From contig JAKZES010000016.1 of the NCBI GenBank assembly GCA_022548915.1, positions 34,502 through 98,501 of the forward strand: a DNA stretch of 64,000 nucleotides, in the 5' to 3' direction. Numbering within the stretch: position 1 is the first letter of the stretch; the number at the start of each line of letters is the position of its first letter. The notes beneath the pieces are model-generated. The model worked only from the letters and a program-made list of their open reading frames with translations. It was not told the DNA's origin and did no database searches. The translations under genes and the position numbers were made by a program. This DNA comes from Verrucomicrobiaceae bacterium E54 (lineage in GTDB: Bacteria; Verrucomicrobiota; Verrucomicrobiia; Verrucomicrobiales; Akkermansiaceae). This document shows positions 8,207 through 17,177 of this stretch, piece by piece.

Positions 8207-8226
8207 GTTCAATCAAAAATGAACAA
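8207..8226. promoter_or_regulatory. Palindromic operator candidate ahead of the GbsR-like gene
   Basis: GTTCAATCAAAAATGAAC (8207-8224) has GTTCA/TGAAC arms spaced by 8 bp and matches 17 of 18 bases of the site at 7071-7088. It lies between dnaE (downstream) and the regulator start and would fit autoregulation. Confidence 0.6.
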
Positions 8227-8237
8227 TCGCGCCCGCC

Positions 8238-11200
8238 TCACTCCGCCAGCCACCGCCCGAGCGCGGCCTCGAGCTGGGCGCTGCGGCGGACCGCAAAAGC
8301 CTCGCCCAGTTCCACCGTCGCCCGCTTGCCGGCGGAGTTCTGGAAATGAATCACCACCGGGGTCTTGCCGGGATGGGCCTCGATCACCTCGCGGATCTGC
8401 TGCAGGTCCCGCTCCGAATGCCGCGCGGTCCAGAGCGACAGCTCGACGAACTTCGAGCTCGTGCCATTGCCCCGCATCTTGAGCTCGTTGATCTCGGAGC
8501 CGGTGATCCGCCGCGAGTCGGTGCGGTCGTCGATCTGGAGCTGACCCTTGAAGCGGATCACCTTGCCCGAGACCAATATGCCGGCATCGCGGGCCGGAAC
8601 GAAGCTCTCGCCCCAGACCACCACCTCGCGCGAGCCGGTGAAATCCTCGACCACCAGGATCCCGAAGGGCTTGCCCTTGCGGGTCATCTTGGTTTCCACG
8701 CTGCGAACCATGCCGGCGAAGGCGAAGCGGTCGCGCGGATTGCGGATCTCGATGTCATCGACCAGCCCCAGCTTGTGGTAGCGGTCGGAGTCCAGGATCC
8801 TGCGGAACTTGTCCAGCGGGTGACCGGTCACGTAGAAGCCGAGCAGTTCCTTTTCCATCTCGAGCCGCTCGTCCTTGGACCACTCCTCGACCTCCGCCAC
8901 CCCCACGGCACCGGTCTGGGGCGCGCCGCCGAAGTCCATGGTGTCGAAAAGCGCCTCCTGGCCCGCCGCGCGGTCGCGCTGTGCCGATGACGCGCTCGCC
9001 GCCACGCTCTCGAGCCGCGAGTCCATCGCGGCGCGGGTCTCCCCGGTCCAGTCGAAGGCACCCGCCTTGACCAGGTTCTCCAGGATCCGCTTGTTGATCA
9101 CCTTGGAATCGAGCCGGTCGGCGAAGTCGTCGAGCGACTCGAAGGCGCCGTTCGCCTCCCGTTCCTCGATGGCCCGGGCCATCGCCCCCCCGCCGACGTT
9201 CTTGATCGCGGCCAGCCCGTAGCGGATCGCCATCGCCCCGCCCGGGGTTTTCTCCGGGGCGAAGCGCAGCTTCGAGCGGTTCAGGTCCGGCGGCAGGATC
9301 TCGATGCCCATCCGGTGGCACTCGGCCACGAAGACGCCGATCTTGTCGGTGTTGTGGATCTCGTTGGAGAGCAGGCCGCACATGAACTCGACCGGAAAGT
9401 TGGCCTTCAGGTAGGCGGTCCAGTAGGAGATGTGGCCGTAGCAGGCCGAGTGCGACTTGTTGAAGCCGTAGCCGGCGAACATCGCGATCTTGTCGAAGAT
9501 CGCGTTGGCCAGCCTTTCGTCGATGCCGTTGGTCTCGCGGCAGCCCTCGACGAAGGTCTTCCGCTGCTTGTCCATCTCGGACTTCTTCTTCTTGCCCATC
9601 GCGCGGCGCAGCAGGTCGGCGCCGCCGAGCGTGTAGCCGGCGAGCATCTTGGCCGCATTCTGCACCTGCTCCTGGTAGATCATCACGCCGTAGGTCTCGC
9701 CGCAGATCTCCTCCAGGAGCGGATGCTCGTACATCGGCTTCTTGCCACGCTTCACCTCGATCATCTGGTCGATGAACTGCATCGCGCCCGGACGGTAGAG
9801 GGCCAGCAGGTCGATGATGTCCTCGATCCTCTCGATGCCGTACTTGCGGCAGGTCTCGACCATGCCGCCGGACTCGAGCTGGAACACGCCCATCGTCTCG
9901 CCCCGATTGAGGATCTCGAAGGTCTTGTGGTCATCCAGCGAGATCTTGAAGATGTCGAAATCGGGGGTGTGCGTGTGGATGTGCTCCACCGCCTCGTGGA
10001 TCACCGTGAGGTTCTTGAGGCCGAGGAAGTCCATCTTCAAGAGGCCCACCTCGGTGATCGCCCCCATGTCGTACTGGGTCACCACCTCGCCCTCGCTCGC
10101 GAGCGTCAGCGGCACGTGGTCGTCGAGCGGACGGTCGCCGATGACGACCCCCGCCGCGTGCACGCCGACGTTGCGGGTCAGGCCCTCGAGCTTGAGCGCC
10201 GCGTCCCACAGCTCCTGGTAGGTGGTCGAGCTCTCGATCAGCTCGCGCAGCTCGGCCTTCGAGTCCCACTCGCCCTTGAGCTTCACCCCGGGCTTGGCCT
10301 CGATCATCTTGGCGATCTGGTCCGCCTCGCCGTAGGAGATGCCCATCACCCGGGCGACGTCGCGGATCACGCTCTTCGCCCCGAGGGTGCCGTAGGTGAT
10401 GATGTGGGAAACACTACGGCTGCCGTACTTGCGCCGGACGTATTCGATCACCTCGGGCCGGCGGGTCTGGCAGAAGTCGATGTCGACGTCCGGCGGGCTG
10501 ATCCGCTCGGGGTTGAGGAAGCGCTCGAAGAGCAGCCCGAAGCGCATCGGGCAGATGTCGGTGATGCCCATGGTGTAGGCCACCAGCGACCCGGCCGCCG
10601 AGCCCCGGCCGGGGCCGACCGGGATGTCGTTGTCCCGCGCCCAGTTGATGAAGTCGGCGGTGATCAGGAAGTAGGAGGCGAACCCCAGCTGGTTGATCGT
10701 GTCGATCTCGTACTCGAGCCGCTGGACCAGCTCCGGATCCGCGGCCTTCTCCTTGCCGTAGCGCTTCTCTAGGCCTTCGAAGCAGACCTTGCGGAAATAC
10801 TCGTCGCGGGGCGAACCGTCGGGCGAGTCGAACTGCGGATACTTTTCCGAACTGGTGGCATCCAGCTCCATCCGCACGTTGCAGCGCTCGGCGATTTCGA
10901 GCGTCGCATCGCAGGCCTGCGGCACCGCCGCGAAGAGCTCGCGCATCTCGTCCGCCGTCTTGAAATAGACCTCCTCGGAGTAGCGCATGCGGTTCTCGTC
11001 GATGAGCAGCTTGCCGGTGCCGATGCAGATCATCACGTCGTGCGCCTCGTGGTCCTCGCGGTTGAGGAAATGGACGTCGTTTGCCGCCACCGGCTTCAGG
11101 CCCAGTTCCTTGCCGAGCTGCAGCAGGCGCGGCATCACGTCGAGCTGCTTCTCGAGGCCGTGGTCGTGGATTTCGACGTAGGTGTTGTCCCTGCCGAAGA

Positions 11201-11702
11201 TTTCCGCCAGCTCGGCCATCGTCTCGCGCGCCTTGTCGAGGTCTCCGGCGAGCAGCCATTCGTTCACCGGGCCGGAGATGCATCCGGTCAGGCAGATGAT
11301 CCCCTCGTGAAACTCGCGCAGCGTCGCCCGATCGACCCGCGGCTTGCCATAGTAGAGGCCCTCCAGGTGGCCCCTGGTCACCAGCTTCTGCAGGTTGGCC
11401 CAGCCCTCGTCGGTCTCGGCCAGCAGGGTCAGGTGGGTGGTGCGCTTGCGACCCGGGACCTCCTTCTTGTCCGCCATGTCGCCCGGGGCGAGGTAGATCT
11501 CGCAGCCGAAGATCGGCTTCACGCCCTCGGCGGTGCAGGCCTGGAAGAATTCGACCGCCCCGAAGAGGTTGCCGTGGTCGGTCATCGCCACCGCCGGCAT
11601 CCCCAGCTCCTTCGCGCGCCTGGCGAGCTGCTTGCAGCGGTTCATGCCGTCGAGCAGCGAGTATTCCGTGTGAACGTGGAGGTGGACGAAGGAGTCGGGC
11701 AT
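8238..11702 (-). CDS. dnaE: DNA polymerase III alpha subunit
   Basis: The 1154-residue product is the replicative polymerase subunit. An N-terminal PHP domain starts FVHLHVHTEYSLLDG with AMTDHGNLFG near residue 42. The C-family polymerase core follows with GRGSAAGSLVAYTMG around 365-380 and the catalytic PPDVDIDFCQTRRPE around 400-410. The tandem HhH region (FNKSHSACYG near 745) and an OB-fold near 980-1060 complete it. The length is normal for DnaE1. It stands alone, transcribed toward the polysaccharide regulators. Confidence 0.97.
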   Translation of the reverse strand: MPDSFVHLHVHTEYSLLDGMNRCKQLARRAKELGMPAVAMTDHGNLFGAVEFFQACTAEGVKPIFGCEIYLAPGDMADKKEVPGRKRTTHLTLLAETDEGWANLQKLVTRGHLEGLYYGKPRVDRATLREFHEGIICLTGCISGPVNEWLLAGDLDKARETMAELAEIFGRDNTYVEIHDHGLEKQLDVMPRLLQLGKELGLKPVAANDVHFLNREDHEAHDVMICIGTGKLLIDENRMRYSEEVYFKTADEMRELFAAVPQACDATLEIAERCNVRMELDATSSEKYPQFDSPDGSPRDEYFRKVCFEGLEKRYGKEKAADPELVQRLEYEIDTINQLGFASYFLITADFINWARDNDIPVGPGRGSAAGSLVAYTMGITDICPMRFGLLFERFLNPERISPPDVDIDFCQTRRPEVIEYVRRKYGSRSVSHIITYGTLGAKSVIRDVARVMGISYGEADQIAKMIEAKPGVKLKGEWDSKAELRELIESSTTYQELWDAALKLEGLTRNVGVHAAGVVIGDRPLDDHVPLTLASEGEVVTQYDMGAITEVGLLKMDFLGLKNLTVIHEAVEHIHTHTPDFDIFKISLDDHKTFEILNRGETMGVFQLESGGMVETCRKYGIERIEDIIDLLALYRPGAMQFIDQMIEVKRGKKPMYEHPLLEEICGETYGVMIYQEQVQNAAKMLAGYTLGGADLLRRAMGKKKKSEMDKQRKTFVEGCRETNGIDERLANAIFDKIAMFAGYGFNKSHSACYGHISYWTAYLKANFPVEFMCGLLSNEIHNTDKIGVFVAECHRMGIEILPPDLNRSKLRFAPEKTPGGAMAIRYGLAAIKNVGGGAMARAIEEREANGAFESLDDFADRLDSKVINKRILENLVKAGAFDWTGETRAAMDSRLESVAASASSAQRDRAAGQEALFDTMDFGGAPQTGAVGVAEVEEWSKDERLEMEKELLGFYVTGHPLDKFRRILDSDRYHKLGLVDDIEIRNPRDRFAFAGMVRSVETKMTRKGKPFGILVVEDFTGSREVVVWGESFVPARDAGILVSGKVIRFKGQLQIDDRTDSRRITGSEINELKMRGNGTSSKFVELSLWTARHSERDLQQIREVIEAHPGKTPVVIHFQNSAGKRATVELGEAFAVRRSAQLEAALGRWLAE

Positions 11703-11769
11703 CGGGTGCCGCCGACCTTGGCAACCCGCGGGCGGGAGGGCAAGGCGGCGCGAACGTGACGGCGGAATT

Positions 11770-12024
11770 TCAGCGGATACCGGAGACTACTCCCCCCGGC
11801 TCCCAGACTTCCGAAGCCCGCAACCTGGCTTCCTTCAGCAGTCCGAGCGTCCCGTGACGGGTGCACCATTCCCGGATGTAGTCCCAGTCCAGGGTTGCTT
11901 CCCCCTGATTCATGAAATCGCAGTTCGGATCGGCCAAAGACAAGGCACGCGGAACGAACGGCCCCTCGCTGTGGCGACCCCGCCAGGATTCCGGAATGCA
12001 TTCGCGGCAATTCCAGGACCTCAC
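11770..12024 (-). CDS. Small protein of a nucleotidyltransferase module (LDWDYI motif)
   Basis: The 84-residue frame starts with a GTG that overlaps the stop of the nucleotidyltransferase gene (GTGA). Its C-terminal half, LDWDYIREWCTRHGTLGLLKEAR, resembles the C-terminal tail found in some nucleotidyltransferase-type (DUF6036/AbiEii-like) proteins. The first 40 residues are Pro/Arg-rich and not recognised. It could be a coupled partner, or a tail domain encoded as a separate gene. Function unknown. Confidence 0.5.
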   Translation of the reverse strand: MRSWNCRECIPESWRGRHSEGPFVPRALSLADPNCDFMNQGEATLDWDYIREWCTRHGTLGLLKEARLRASEVWEPGGVVSGIR

Positions 12025-12470
12025 GGGAGCTCCTCGAGATCGAGAAGATCCTTGGTGCGCCCGCTGGCGCACTTCGCTGCCTTGAGATCCTCGAGGCCGA
12101 CGAAGGGAACGTCGAGGGACCCGATCTTCACGGTCGTGCGTCTTGGGAGGCAGTCCTCGAAATCCACGCCCGGGATGCGGGTGAAAAGCCCAAGGCGCAT
12201 CGGCTCGAAGCCCATGCGGATGATCTCCCGCTGGTCGGTGATCATCCGCTCCGAGATCTCTTCTCCTGAAAAGCCGAAATCGCGCAACACGGCAACGACC
12301 CGAGCCGCGTTCTCCTCCGAGGCATCAATCCACAGATCCAGGTCGCCGGTGTAGCGCGGCCGGGAGTAATGCACGACCGCATAACCGCCGATCACCAGAA
12401 ACCGCACCTCATGGCTGAGGCACAAGCTCAAGAAATCTTTGAAGTCGGCGGCTAGTCGGATCCTCGCCAT
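12021..12470 (-). CDS. Nucleotidyltransferase-fold protein (DUF6036/AbiEii-like)
   Basis: The 149-residue protein has the compact nucleotidyltransferase core: DFLSLCLSHEVRFLVIGGYAVVHYSRPRYTGDLDLWID, with the GG and DLD metal-binding signature around residues 30-50, and ends KDLLDLEELP. Proteins of this type act as toxins or modify tRNA/nucleotides in toxin-antitoxin-like modules. It overlaps the upstream small gene by 62 bp and the downstream one by 4 bp, so the three genes form a coupled set. Confidence 0.8.
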   Translation of the reverse strand: MARIRLAADFKDFLSLCLSHEVRFLVIGGYAVVHYSRPRYTGDLDLWIDASEENAARVVAVLRDFGFSGEEISERMITDQREIIRMGFEPMRLGLFTRIPGVDFEDCLPRRTTVKIGSLDVPFVGLEDLKAAKCASGRTKDLLDLEELP

Positions 12471-12630
12471 AAATCATCTCCCTCAAGTTTTCCAGCGCAT
12501 TGAGACGCTCCGCCGGACTGGCCGCGAGCCAGTATTCCCGGGTCTGCCGCTCGGCTTCCTCGAAACTCGCGGCAGTCTCGATGGTCCAGCGTCGCCGGGA
12601 ACGGCGTCGTGCCTCCAAGTCGCTCACCAC
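12409..12630 (-). CDS. Small putative antitoxin paired with the nucleotidyltransferase
   Basis: The 73-residue charged protein has GTG start codons at 12630/12627. The segment REYWLAASPAERLNALENLREMIYGEDPTSRRLQRFLELV is of the type encoded directly before DUF6036-like nucleotidyltransferases, so an antitoxin or partner role is likely. Its 3' end overlaps the nucleotidyltransferase gene by 62 bp. No DNA-binding fold is evident by eye. Confidence 0.6.
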   Translation of the reverse strand: MVSDLEARRRSRRRWTIETAASFEEAERQTREYWLAASPAERLNALENLREMIYGEDPTSRRLQRFLELVPQP

Positions 12631-12875
12631 AAAACCCTAAGCGAATCCCCCGCAGCCGTCCACGCCAATGAGCCCGTGAACGGGCAGGGACTCCGCGCCC
12701 TGTCGCCCGCCGGAGCAAAGATTCTCATGTTTTTCTCATCCATGCCGGAGTGCATCGATGAGAACGGGATTGCGGCAAGCCTGCTCCCGCCCGGCACCCT
12801 TGTCGGCCTCTGCTGCACGGTGACGCAACGGCGCTTCACCTTTGCCTTTCCCGGGAAAACGGGGATACTTCCGCC
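12631..12875. other. Divergent intergenic region
   Basis: These 245 bp separate the minus-strand nucleotidyltransferase module from the plus-strand operon starting at 12876. They must hold both promoters. No convincing operator, riboswitch or small gene was seen. Confidence 0.5.
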
Positions 12876-13625
12876 ATGAAGATGCCTCTCCTGCTAGCCA
12901 TGGCGGTTCTTCTCGGCGCTCCGGCACTTCGGGCCGAGCCCCGCGTTTTCACCAATACCGAAGGTCGCTCCGTGAAGGCCGAGCTTGTCGCCCTCGAGGA
13001 CGACAAGACCGTGGTCATGCGACTGACCAACCGCAAGATCGCCAAGGTGCCCCTCGACTCACTTTCGAGCAACGACCAGGCCTACGTCCGGAAATGGTGG
13101 GAGGACCACAAGGACAAGCTCGATCCGATGGACTTCGTGCTGAAGATCGATCGCAACACCGACGCCGTGGACCGCAAGACGACCCGCTCCGGCGGCCAGG
13201 GAGGCGGCAACAACCGGAACAACAACAATTTCGCCCCGGAAACGAAGCGCAGCCGCGTCGATGACTACCAGTACGTCTGCGAACTGAAGAACTACCTTCC
13301 ACGGGACATCGAGGACATCGACGTCGAGTACACGATCTACAAGCGCGTCAGCCGCCGCGGCAAGGATGGCGGCGACTCGGACACCGAGGAAATCGAGGGC
13401 AGCACGTCGATCCGCCACCTCAAGGCGCTGGGCACGGCCAAGTTCGAAACCGAGATCGTCACCTGTGAGGACAAGTCCAAGACCGGGGGGCGGGGGCCGC
13501 GCGAATGGCATCGCGAGTCGATCCGCGGCGTGGTCTTCCGGCTCAGCAAGGGCGGCAAGACCTTTCTAGAGCAGAGCAATCCCGAGACCCTGCTCGACCA
13601 GCTCGAGCGGGAGGAAAACCAGTAG
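12876..13625 (+). CDS. Secreted protein with SHD1-like N-terminal domain
   Basis: The 249-residue product starts with a signal peptide (MKMPLLLAMAVLLGAPALRA) followed by RVFTNTEGRSVKAELVALEDDKTVVMR...KIAKVPLDSLSSNDQAYVRKW, the SLA1-homology-1-like module common in Planctomycetes and Verrucomicrobia exported proteins. A Gly/Asn-rich linker (about residues 107-118) leads to a C-terminal beta-rich domain without a recognised family. It is probably periplasmic. It heads a tightly packed set of genes continuing to 15917. Confidence 0.75.
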   Translation: MKMPLLLAMAVLLGAPALRAEPRVFTNTEGRSVKAELVALEDDKTVVMRLTNRKIAKVPLDSLSSNDQAYVRKWWEDHKDKLDPMDFVLKIDRNTDAVDRKTTRSGGQGGGNNRNNNNFAPETKRSRVDDYQYVCELKNYLPRDIEDIDVEYTIYKRVSRRGKDGGDSDTEEIEGSTSIRHLKALGTAKFETEIVTCEDKSKTGGRGPREWHRESIRGVVFRLSKGGKTFLEQSNPETLLDQLEREENQ

Positions 13626-13649
13626 GGCGACCCGCGGCTTTCCCCTGCC

Positions 13650-14039
13650 ATGCGTGCCGCGCTCCGAATCCTCATCGCCGCGGTCTGGCTGGTCATGGGT
13701 CTCGGTGCCAAGGTGCTCGGACTGGCACCGCGCCACCGCGAGATCGTCGCCCGCATCCTGGGCGAGGACCACGCCGGCACGCTGACCCTCCTCATCGGTC
13801 TCGGGGAGGTCTTCCTCGCCGGCTGGATCCTCAGCGGCCGCTACCCGAGGCTCTGCGTCGCAGTACAAATCGGGCTGGTGGCCATGATGAACGTCATCGA
13901 GTTCACCATTGCGCGCGACCTCCTACTCTTCGGCGGCTGGAACCTGCTGGTGGCCGTCGCCTTCATGCTCTTCGTGGCTCTCGTCCAGTGGCCCCGACCC
14001 GACACCTCCCTTGCCCCCACCTCATGCTCAAGCGACTGA
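13650..14039 (+). CDS. DoxX-like small membrane protein
   Basis: The 129-residue protein has four hydrophobic segments (about 5-22, 40-62, 68-85, 92-112) and resembles the DoxX-like family, which often neighbours DUF2071 genes. The catalytic role is unknown. It overlaps the DUF2071 start by 16 bp. Confidence 0.7.
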   Translation: MRAALRILIAAVWLVMGLGAKVLGLAPRHREIVARILGEDHAGTLTLLIGLGEVFLAGWILSGRYPRLCVAVQIGLVAMMNVIEFTIARDLLLFGGWNLLVAVAFMLFVALVQWPRPDTSLAPTSCSSD

Positions 14040-14758
14040 AACGCCACCCCTTCCCCGTGGTCGCGCACTTCGACCGCGTGATGGCGGTCTCCTTCGCGCT
14101 GCCCGCGGAGGTGCTCCGGCCGCTGGTGCCGGAGCCGCTTGAGATCGACACCTGGGAGGGCCTCGGATTCGTGACCGCCGCCCTGGTCTGGACCCGCGGG
14201 CTGCGCCCGGCGGCCCTGCCCGGCTTCCTGGGGCGCGACTTCTTCCTCGGCGGCTACCGCGTCTTCGTCCGGGCCCAGGACGGGGATGGTCGGCGCCTGA
14301 GGGGCCTGCGCATCCTCCGCAGCGAGACCGACCGGCACTTCATGGCCTTCTCCGGCAACCTGCTCACCCACTACAACTACCGTACCATCCGGCTGGAGGA
14401 ATCCCCGGGCAGGGTCCGGACGACGCGGCCGGACGGGACCGTCACGCTCGACCTGCGCCACGATTCGTCCACCGAGGCCGGCCTGCCCGAGGGCTCGCCC
14501 TTTCCCGACTGGCGGACGGCCCGCCGCTTCGCCGGACCGATGCCCTTCACCTTCGACCTCGAGAGTCCCGGCCGGATCGTCGTGATCGAAGGCCGGCGGG
14601 CCGACTGGATCCCGCGGCCCTTCCGGGTCGAGTCGTGCCGGCTCTCGCTTTTCGACGAAGGGCCGTTCCGCGCCGCGACGCCGGTTCTCGCGAACGCCTT
14701 CGCTGTCGAGAACATCGACTACCGCTGGGAACGCGGCCGGCTCCTCTCCTCGCCATGA
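14024..14758 (+). CDS. DUF2071 family protein
   Basis: The 244-residue DUF2071 (acetoacetate-decarboxylase-like fold) protein contains FALPAEVLRPLVPEPLEIDTWEG, then an HFMAFSGNLLTHYNYR central stretch and an RIVVIEGRRADWIP segment. Enzymatic activity has not been assigned to the family. The ATG at 14024 lies inside the end of the DoxX-like gene, and its stop overlaps the next start (ATGA), indicating coupled translation. Confidence 0.85.
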   Translation: MLKRLKRHPFPVVAHFDRVMAVSFALPAEVLRPLVPEPLEIDTWEGLGFVTAALVWTRGLRPAALPGFLGRDFFLGGYRVFVRAQDGDGRRLRGLRILRSETDRHFMAFSGNLLTHYNYRTIRLEESPGRVRTTRPDGTVTLDLRHDSSTEAGLPEGSPFPDWRTARRFAGPMPFTFDLESPGRIVVIEGRRADWIPRPFRVESCRLSLFDEGPFRAATPVLANAFAVENIDYRWERGRLLSSP

Positions 14759-15492
14759 ACCGCTCCCGCTTCCAGGGCGTCCGTACCGTCGTCCGCTTCA
14801 ACTGGCCAATCTACGTGGCGGCCGTCGCGGTCCTGGCGGTGACCGCCACAGTGGCCGCTTTGCCGTTTCCGGGCCTGTTCCGCATGGCGGGCACTCTGGC
14901 AGCGGCGGGTGCGCTGTGGTTTCTGCTTGGCTCGTTGGGCGCGACCCACTGGGTCTATGACCGCTCGGATCTCTACCGATGGAACTGGCTTCGATCGCTC
15001 TGCCCCTCCGGCCCGTTCCGCCTGCTCGTCTGCCACACCGGCTTCGACGAGGTGTCCGCGGGACTGCGCGCCACATTTCCCGAAGCGCGGATCGAGGTGC
15101 TCGACCACTTCGACGCCGGAACGATGACCGAGGCATCCATCCGCCGGGCCCGCGCGCTGCATCCGCCTCCTCCCGCCACCCTTGCCGCACCCTTCGACCG
15201 CTGGCCGGACATCAAGGCGGACCTCATCCTCGCCCCCCTCGCCGTCCATGAATTGCGAAGCGTCGGGGAACGCGCCGCGTGGTTCGCCGAAGCCCGCCGC
15301 TCGCTCGAACCCGGGGGTACGATCGTGGTCGTCGAGCACCTGCGCGACCTGCCCAACTTCCTCGCCTTCGGGCCGGGCTTCGTGCATTTCCATACCGCAG
15401 CGGCGTGGCGCCGCTCGTGGCAGCAGGCGGGGCTCGGGTTGGAACGTTCGTTCTCCCTCACCCCCTTCCTCCGGGTCTTCGTTCTGAAATGA
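14755..15492 (+). CDS. Membrane-anchored methyltransferase-like protein
   Basis: The 245-residue product has two N-terminal membrane segments (about 18-38 and 44-62) and a cytoplasmic domain with a class I methyltransferase-like layout: LLVCHTGFDEVSAGLRATFP, then ARRSLEPGGTIVVVEHLRDLPN near 180-200. The glycine-rich SAM loop is degenerate, so SAM binding is uncertain. The gene overlaps both neighbours by 4 bp. Confidence 0.65.
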   Translation: MNRSRFQGVRTVVRFNWPIYVAAVAVLAVTATVAALPFPGLFRMAGTLAAAGALWFLLGSLGATHWVYDRSDLYRWNWLRSLCPSGPFRLLVCHTGFDEVSAGLRATFPEARIEVLDHFDAGTMTEASIRRARALHPPPPATLAAPFDRWPDIKADLILAPLAVHELRSVGERAAWFAEARRSLEPGGTIVVVEHLRDLPNFLAFGPGFVHFHTAAAWRRSWQQAGLGLERSFSLTPFLRVFVLK

Positions 15493-15917
15493 TCGCTCTC
15501 CTCGAAATCCTCCTCCGCGCCGCCGGCGCCGGCCTGATCGCGCTGGCCTTGTTGCACGTCCCGATCGCCCGCCGCCTGCGCTGGCGCGAGGACGTCGTGA
15601 AGATGTCCGAGGTCAACGCGGCGGTGTTCCACGCCCACGCCTTTTTCATCTGCGTCGTGCTGGTCGGCATGGGCCTGCCGGCACTGGTCGAACCCAGCCT
15701 CTTCACCACCCCGTCGCGCCCCGGCCTCTGGGGCTGCGGGTTCCTCACCCTCTTCTGGGCGCTGCGGCTGGCGGCGCAGTGGACCCACTACCGCCCCTCG
15801 TGGTGGCGCGGAAAGCCCTTTGAAACGGCCATGCACTGGCTCTTCACCTTCGTCTGGCTGTTTCTCACCTCGCTCTTCGGCACCTGCCTGGCGATCCAGG
15901 CGCGATGGATCTCCTGA
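15489..15917 (+). CDS. Multi-pass membrane protein of unknown function
   Basis: The 142-residue protein has hydrophobic segments at about 4-22, 46-66, 80-97 and 112-136 and conserved-looking His residues (VFHAHAFF). I do not recognise the family. The start ATG overlaps the preceding stop (ATGA). It is the last gene of the 12876-15917 operon and abuts the convergent ATPase gene with no spacer. Confidence 0.65.
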   Translation: MIALLEILLRAAGAGLIALALLHVPIARRLRWREDVVKMSEVNAAVFHAHAFFICVVLVGMGLPALVEPSLFTTPSRPGLWGCGFLTLFWALRLAAQWTHYRPSWWRGKPFETAMHWLFTFVWLFLTSLFGTCLAIQARWIS

Positions 15918-17177
15918 TCACTGCTGCCAGAACCATTCCAGCGGGACCGCGTGAATGGGCGGGTCGCTCTCCAGCGGCATCATCAGATGACCGTCGTAGA
16001 GCACCACCCCGCCACGGAAATTCCGGCCCGCCAGCGCCGCGAGACGCTTGAGCCCCCGCCCGTCGGAAGGCCGGAGTGTCATCGAGGCCTTCACCTCCAC
16101 GCCCCACACCTCGAGCCCGCGGGTGATCACCACGTCGACCTCGACCTGATCCTTGTCACGGTAATGCCAGAACCGCAGATCGGGATCCGTCCAGCCTGCC
16201 TGGGCGACGAGTTGCTGCAGCACGAAGGACTCGAGCAGCCGGCCGAACCGGTCCCGCTTCGCATTCCAGTCCGAAGCCGTCAGCCCGGACAAGGACGCCG
16301 CCAGGCCGCTGTCGGTCAGGTGGACCTTGGGCGTCTTGATCAGGCGCTTGGCGTCGCTGCGGTGCCACGGCGGCAGCCGCCGGATCAGGAACAAGCGCTC
16401 CAGCACCGACAGATAACGATCGACCGTCTGGCGGTCGATCCGCAGGTCGTTGCCCAGCGCCGAGGCGTTCAGCAGGCAGCCGGTCTGGTGCGCCAGCAGT
16501 TCCAGCAATCGTCCGATCTCCGCCGCATCCCGCACCCGCGCCACGTCGTGGACGTCGCGGTCGATCACCGCGCGCAGGTACTGCCGGTGCCACTGGCGTG
16601 CCCTCGGATATGGCCGGTTCCGTACTTCCGGAAAGCCACCCCGCACCACGCGTCCGACCAGGCTCGACGGGTCGATCGTGTCCTCGCGCAGCACGCTCTC
16701 GAAGCGCTCGCCGAAGTCGCCCGCCAGCATCCTTCGCAGGAGATGCCCGCCGCTCCGGTCCTTTTCCGACTCGGTCAGCGGATGCAAATGGACGCACTCC
16801 ATCCGCCCGGCCAGCGAATCGGCCAGGTCGGGCAGTTGCATCAGGTTGGCGGATCCGGTCAGCAGGAAGCGCCCTGGCCGCCGCGCCTCGTCGACGCTGC
16901 GCTTGATCGCCAGCAGCAGCCGCGGGGCCCGCTGGATCTCATCGAGCGTCACCCGGTCCGGCAGCCGGGCGACGAACCCGCCGGGATCCTTCAGCGCGCC
17001 GGCCAACAGGTTGTCATCATCCAGCGTCAGATAAGGTCGATCCGGCCCCTGGACGCGCGCCAAGGTCGACTTCCCGCACTGCCGGGGCCCGAGCAGGCAG
17101 ACCACCGGCGTGTCGCCCATCGCCTCGTCCATCGCCCGCTGGATTCCCCGCGGCAAGACTGGATCTCCCCCGTCCAT
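15918..17177 (-). CDS. AAA+ ATPase with DUF4143 domain
   Basis: From ATG 17177 the protein is 419 residues. The AAA_14 domain shows a P-loop (LLGPRQCGKST), Walker B (VTLDEIQRAPRLL) and sensor segment RFLLTGSANLM. A winged-helix region and the C-terminal DUF4143 domain follow, with the PD-(D/E)XK-like elements DQVEVDVVI and GVEVKAS. Such ATPases are widespread and mobile, with no settled function. The exact start is uncertain: ATG 17213, ATG 17186 and TTG 17156 (with GGGGGAG upstream) are alternatives, because the 5' end runs into a repeat array. Confidence 0.88.
   Translation of the reverse strand: MDGGDPVLPRGIQRAMDEAMGDTPVVCLLGPRQCGKSTLARVQGPDRPYLTLDDDNLLAGALKDPGGFVARLPDRVTLDEIQRAPRLLLAIKRSVDEARRPGRFLLTGSANLMQLPDLADSLAGRMECVHLHPLTESEKDRSGGHLLRRMLAGDFGERFESVLREDTIDPSSLVGRVVRGGFPEVRNRPYPRARQWHRQYLRAVIDRDVHDVARVRDAAEIGRLLELLAHQTGCLLNASALGNDLRIDRQTVDRYLSVLERLFLIRRLPPWHRSDAKRLIKTPKVHLTDSGLAASLSGLTASDWNAKRDRFGRLLESFVLQQLVAQAGWTDPDLRFWHYRDKDQVEVDVVITRGLEVWGVEVKASMTLRPSDGRGLKRLAALAGRNFRGGVVLYDGHLMMPLESDPPIHAVPLEWFWQQ

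Noticed and set aside
9315..10772. Long plus-strand open frame antisense to dnaE
   Set aside because: It is the complementary-strand shadow of the DnaE polymerase core, with no signal or domain of its own.
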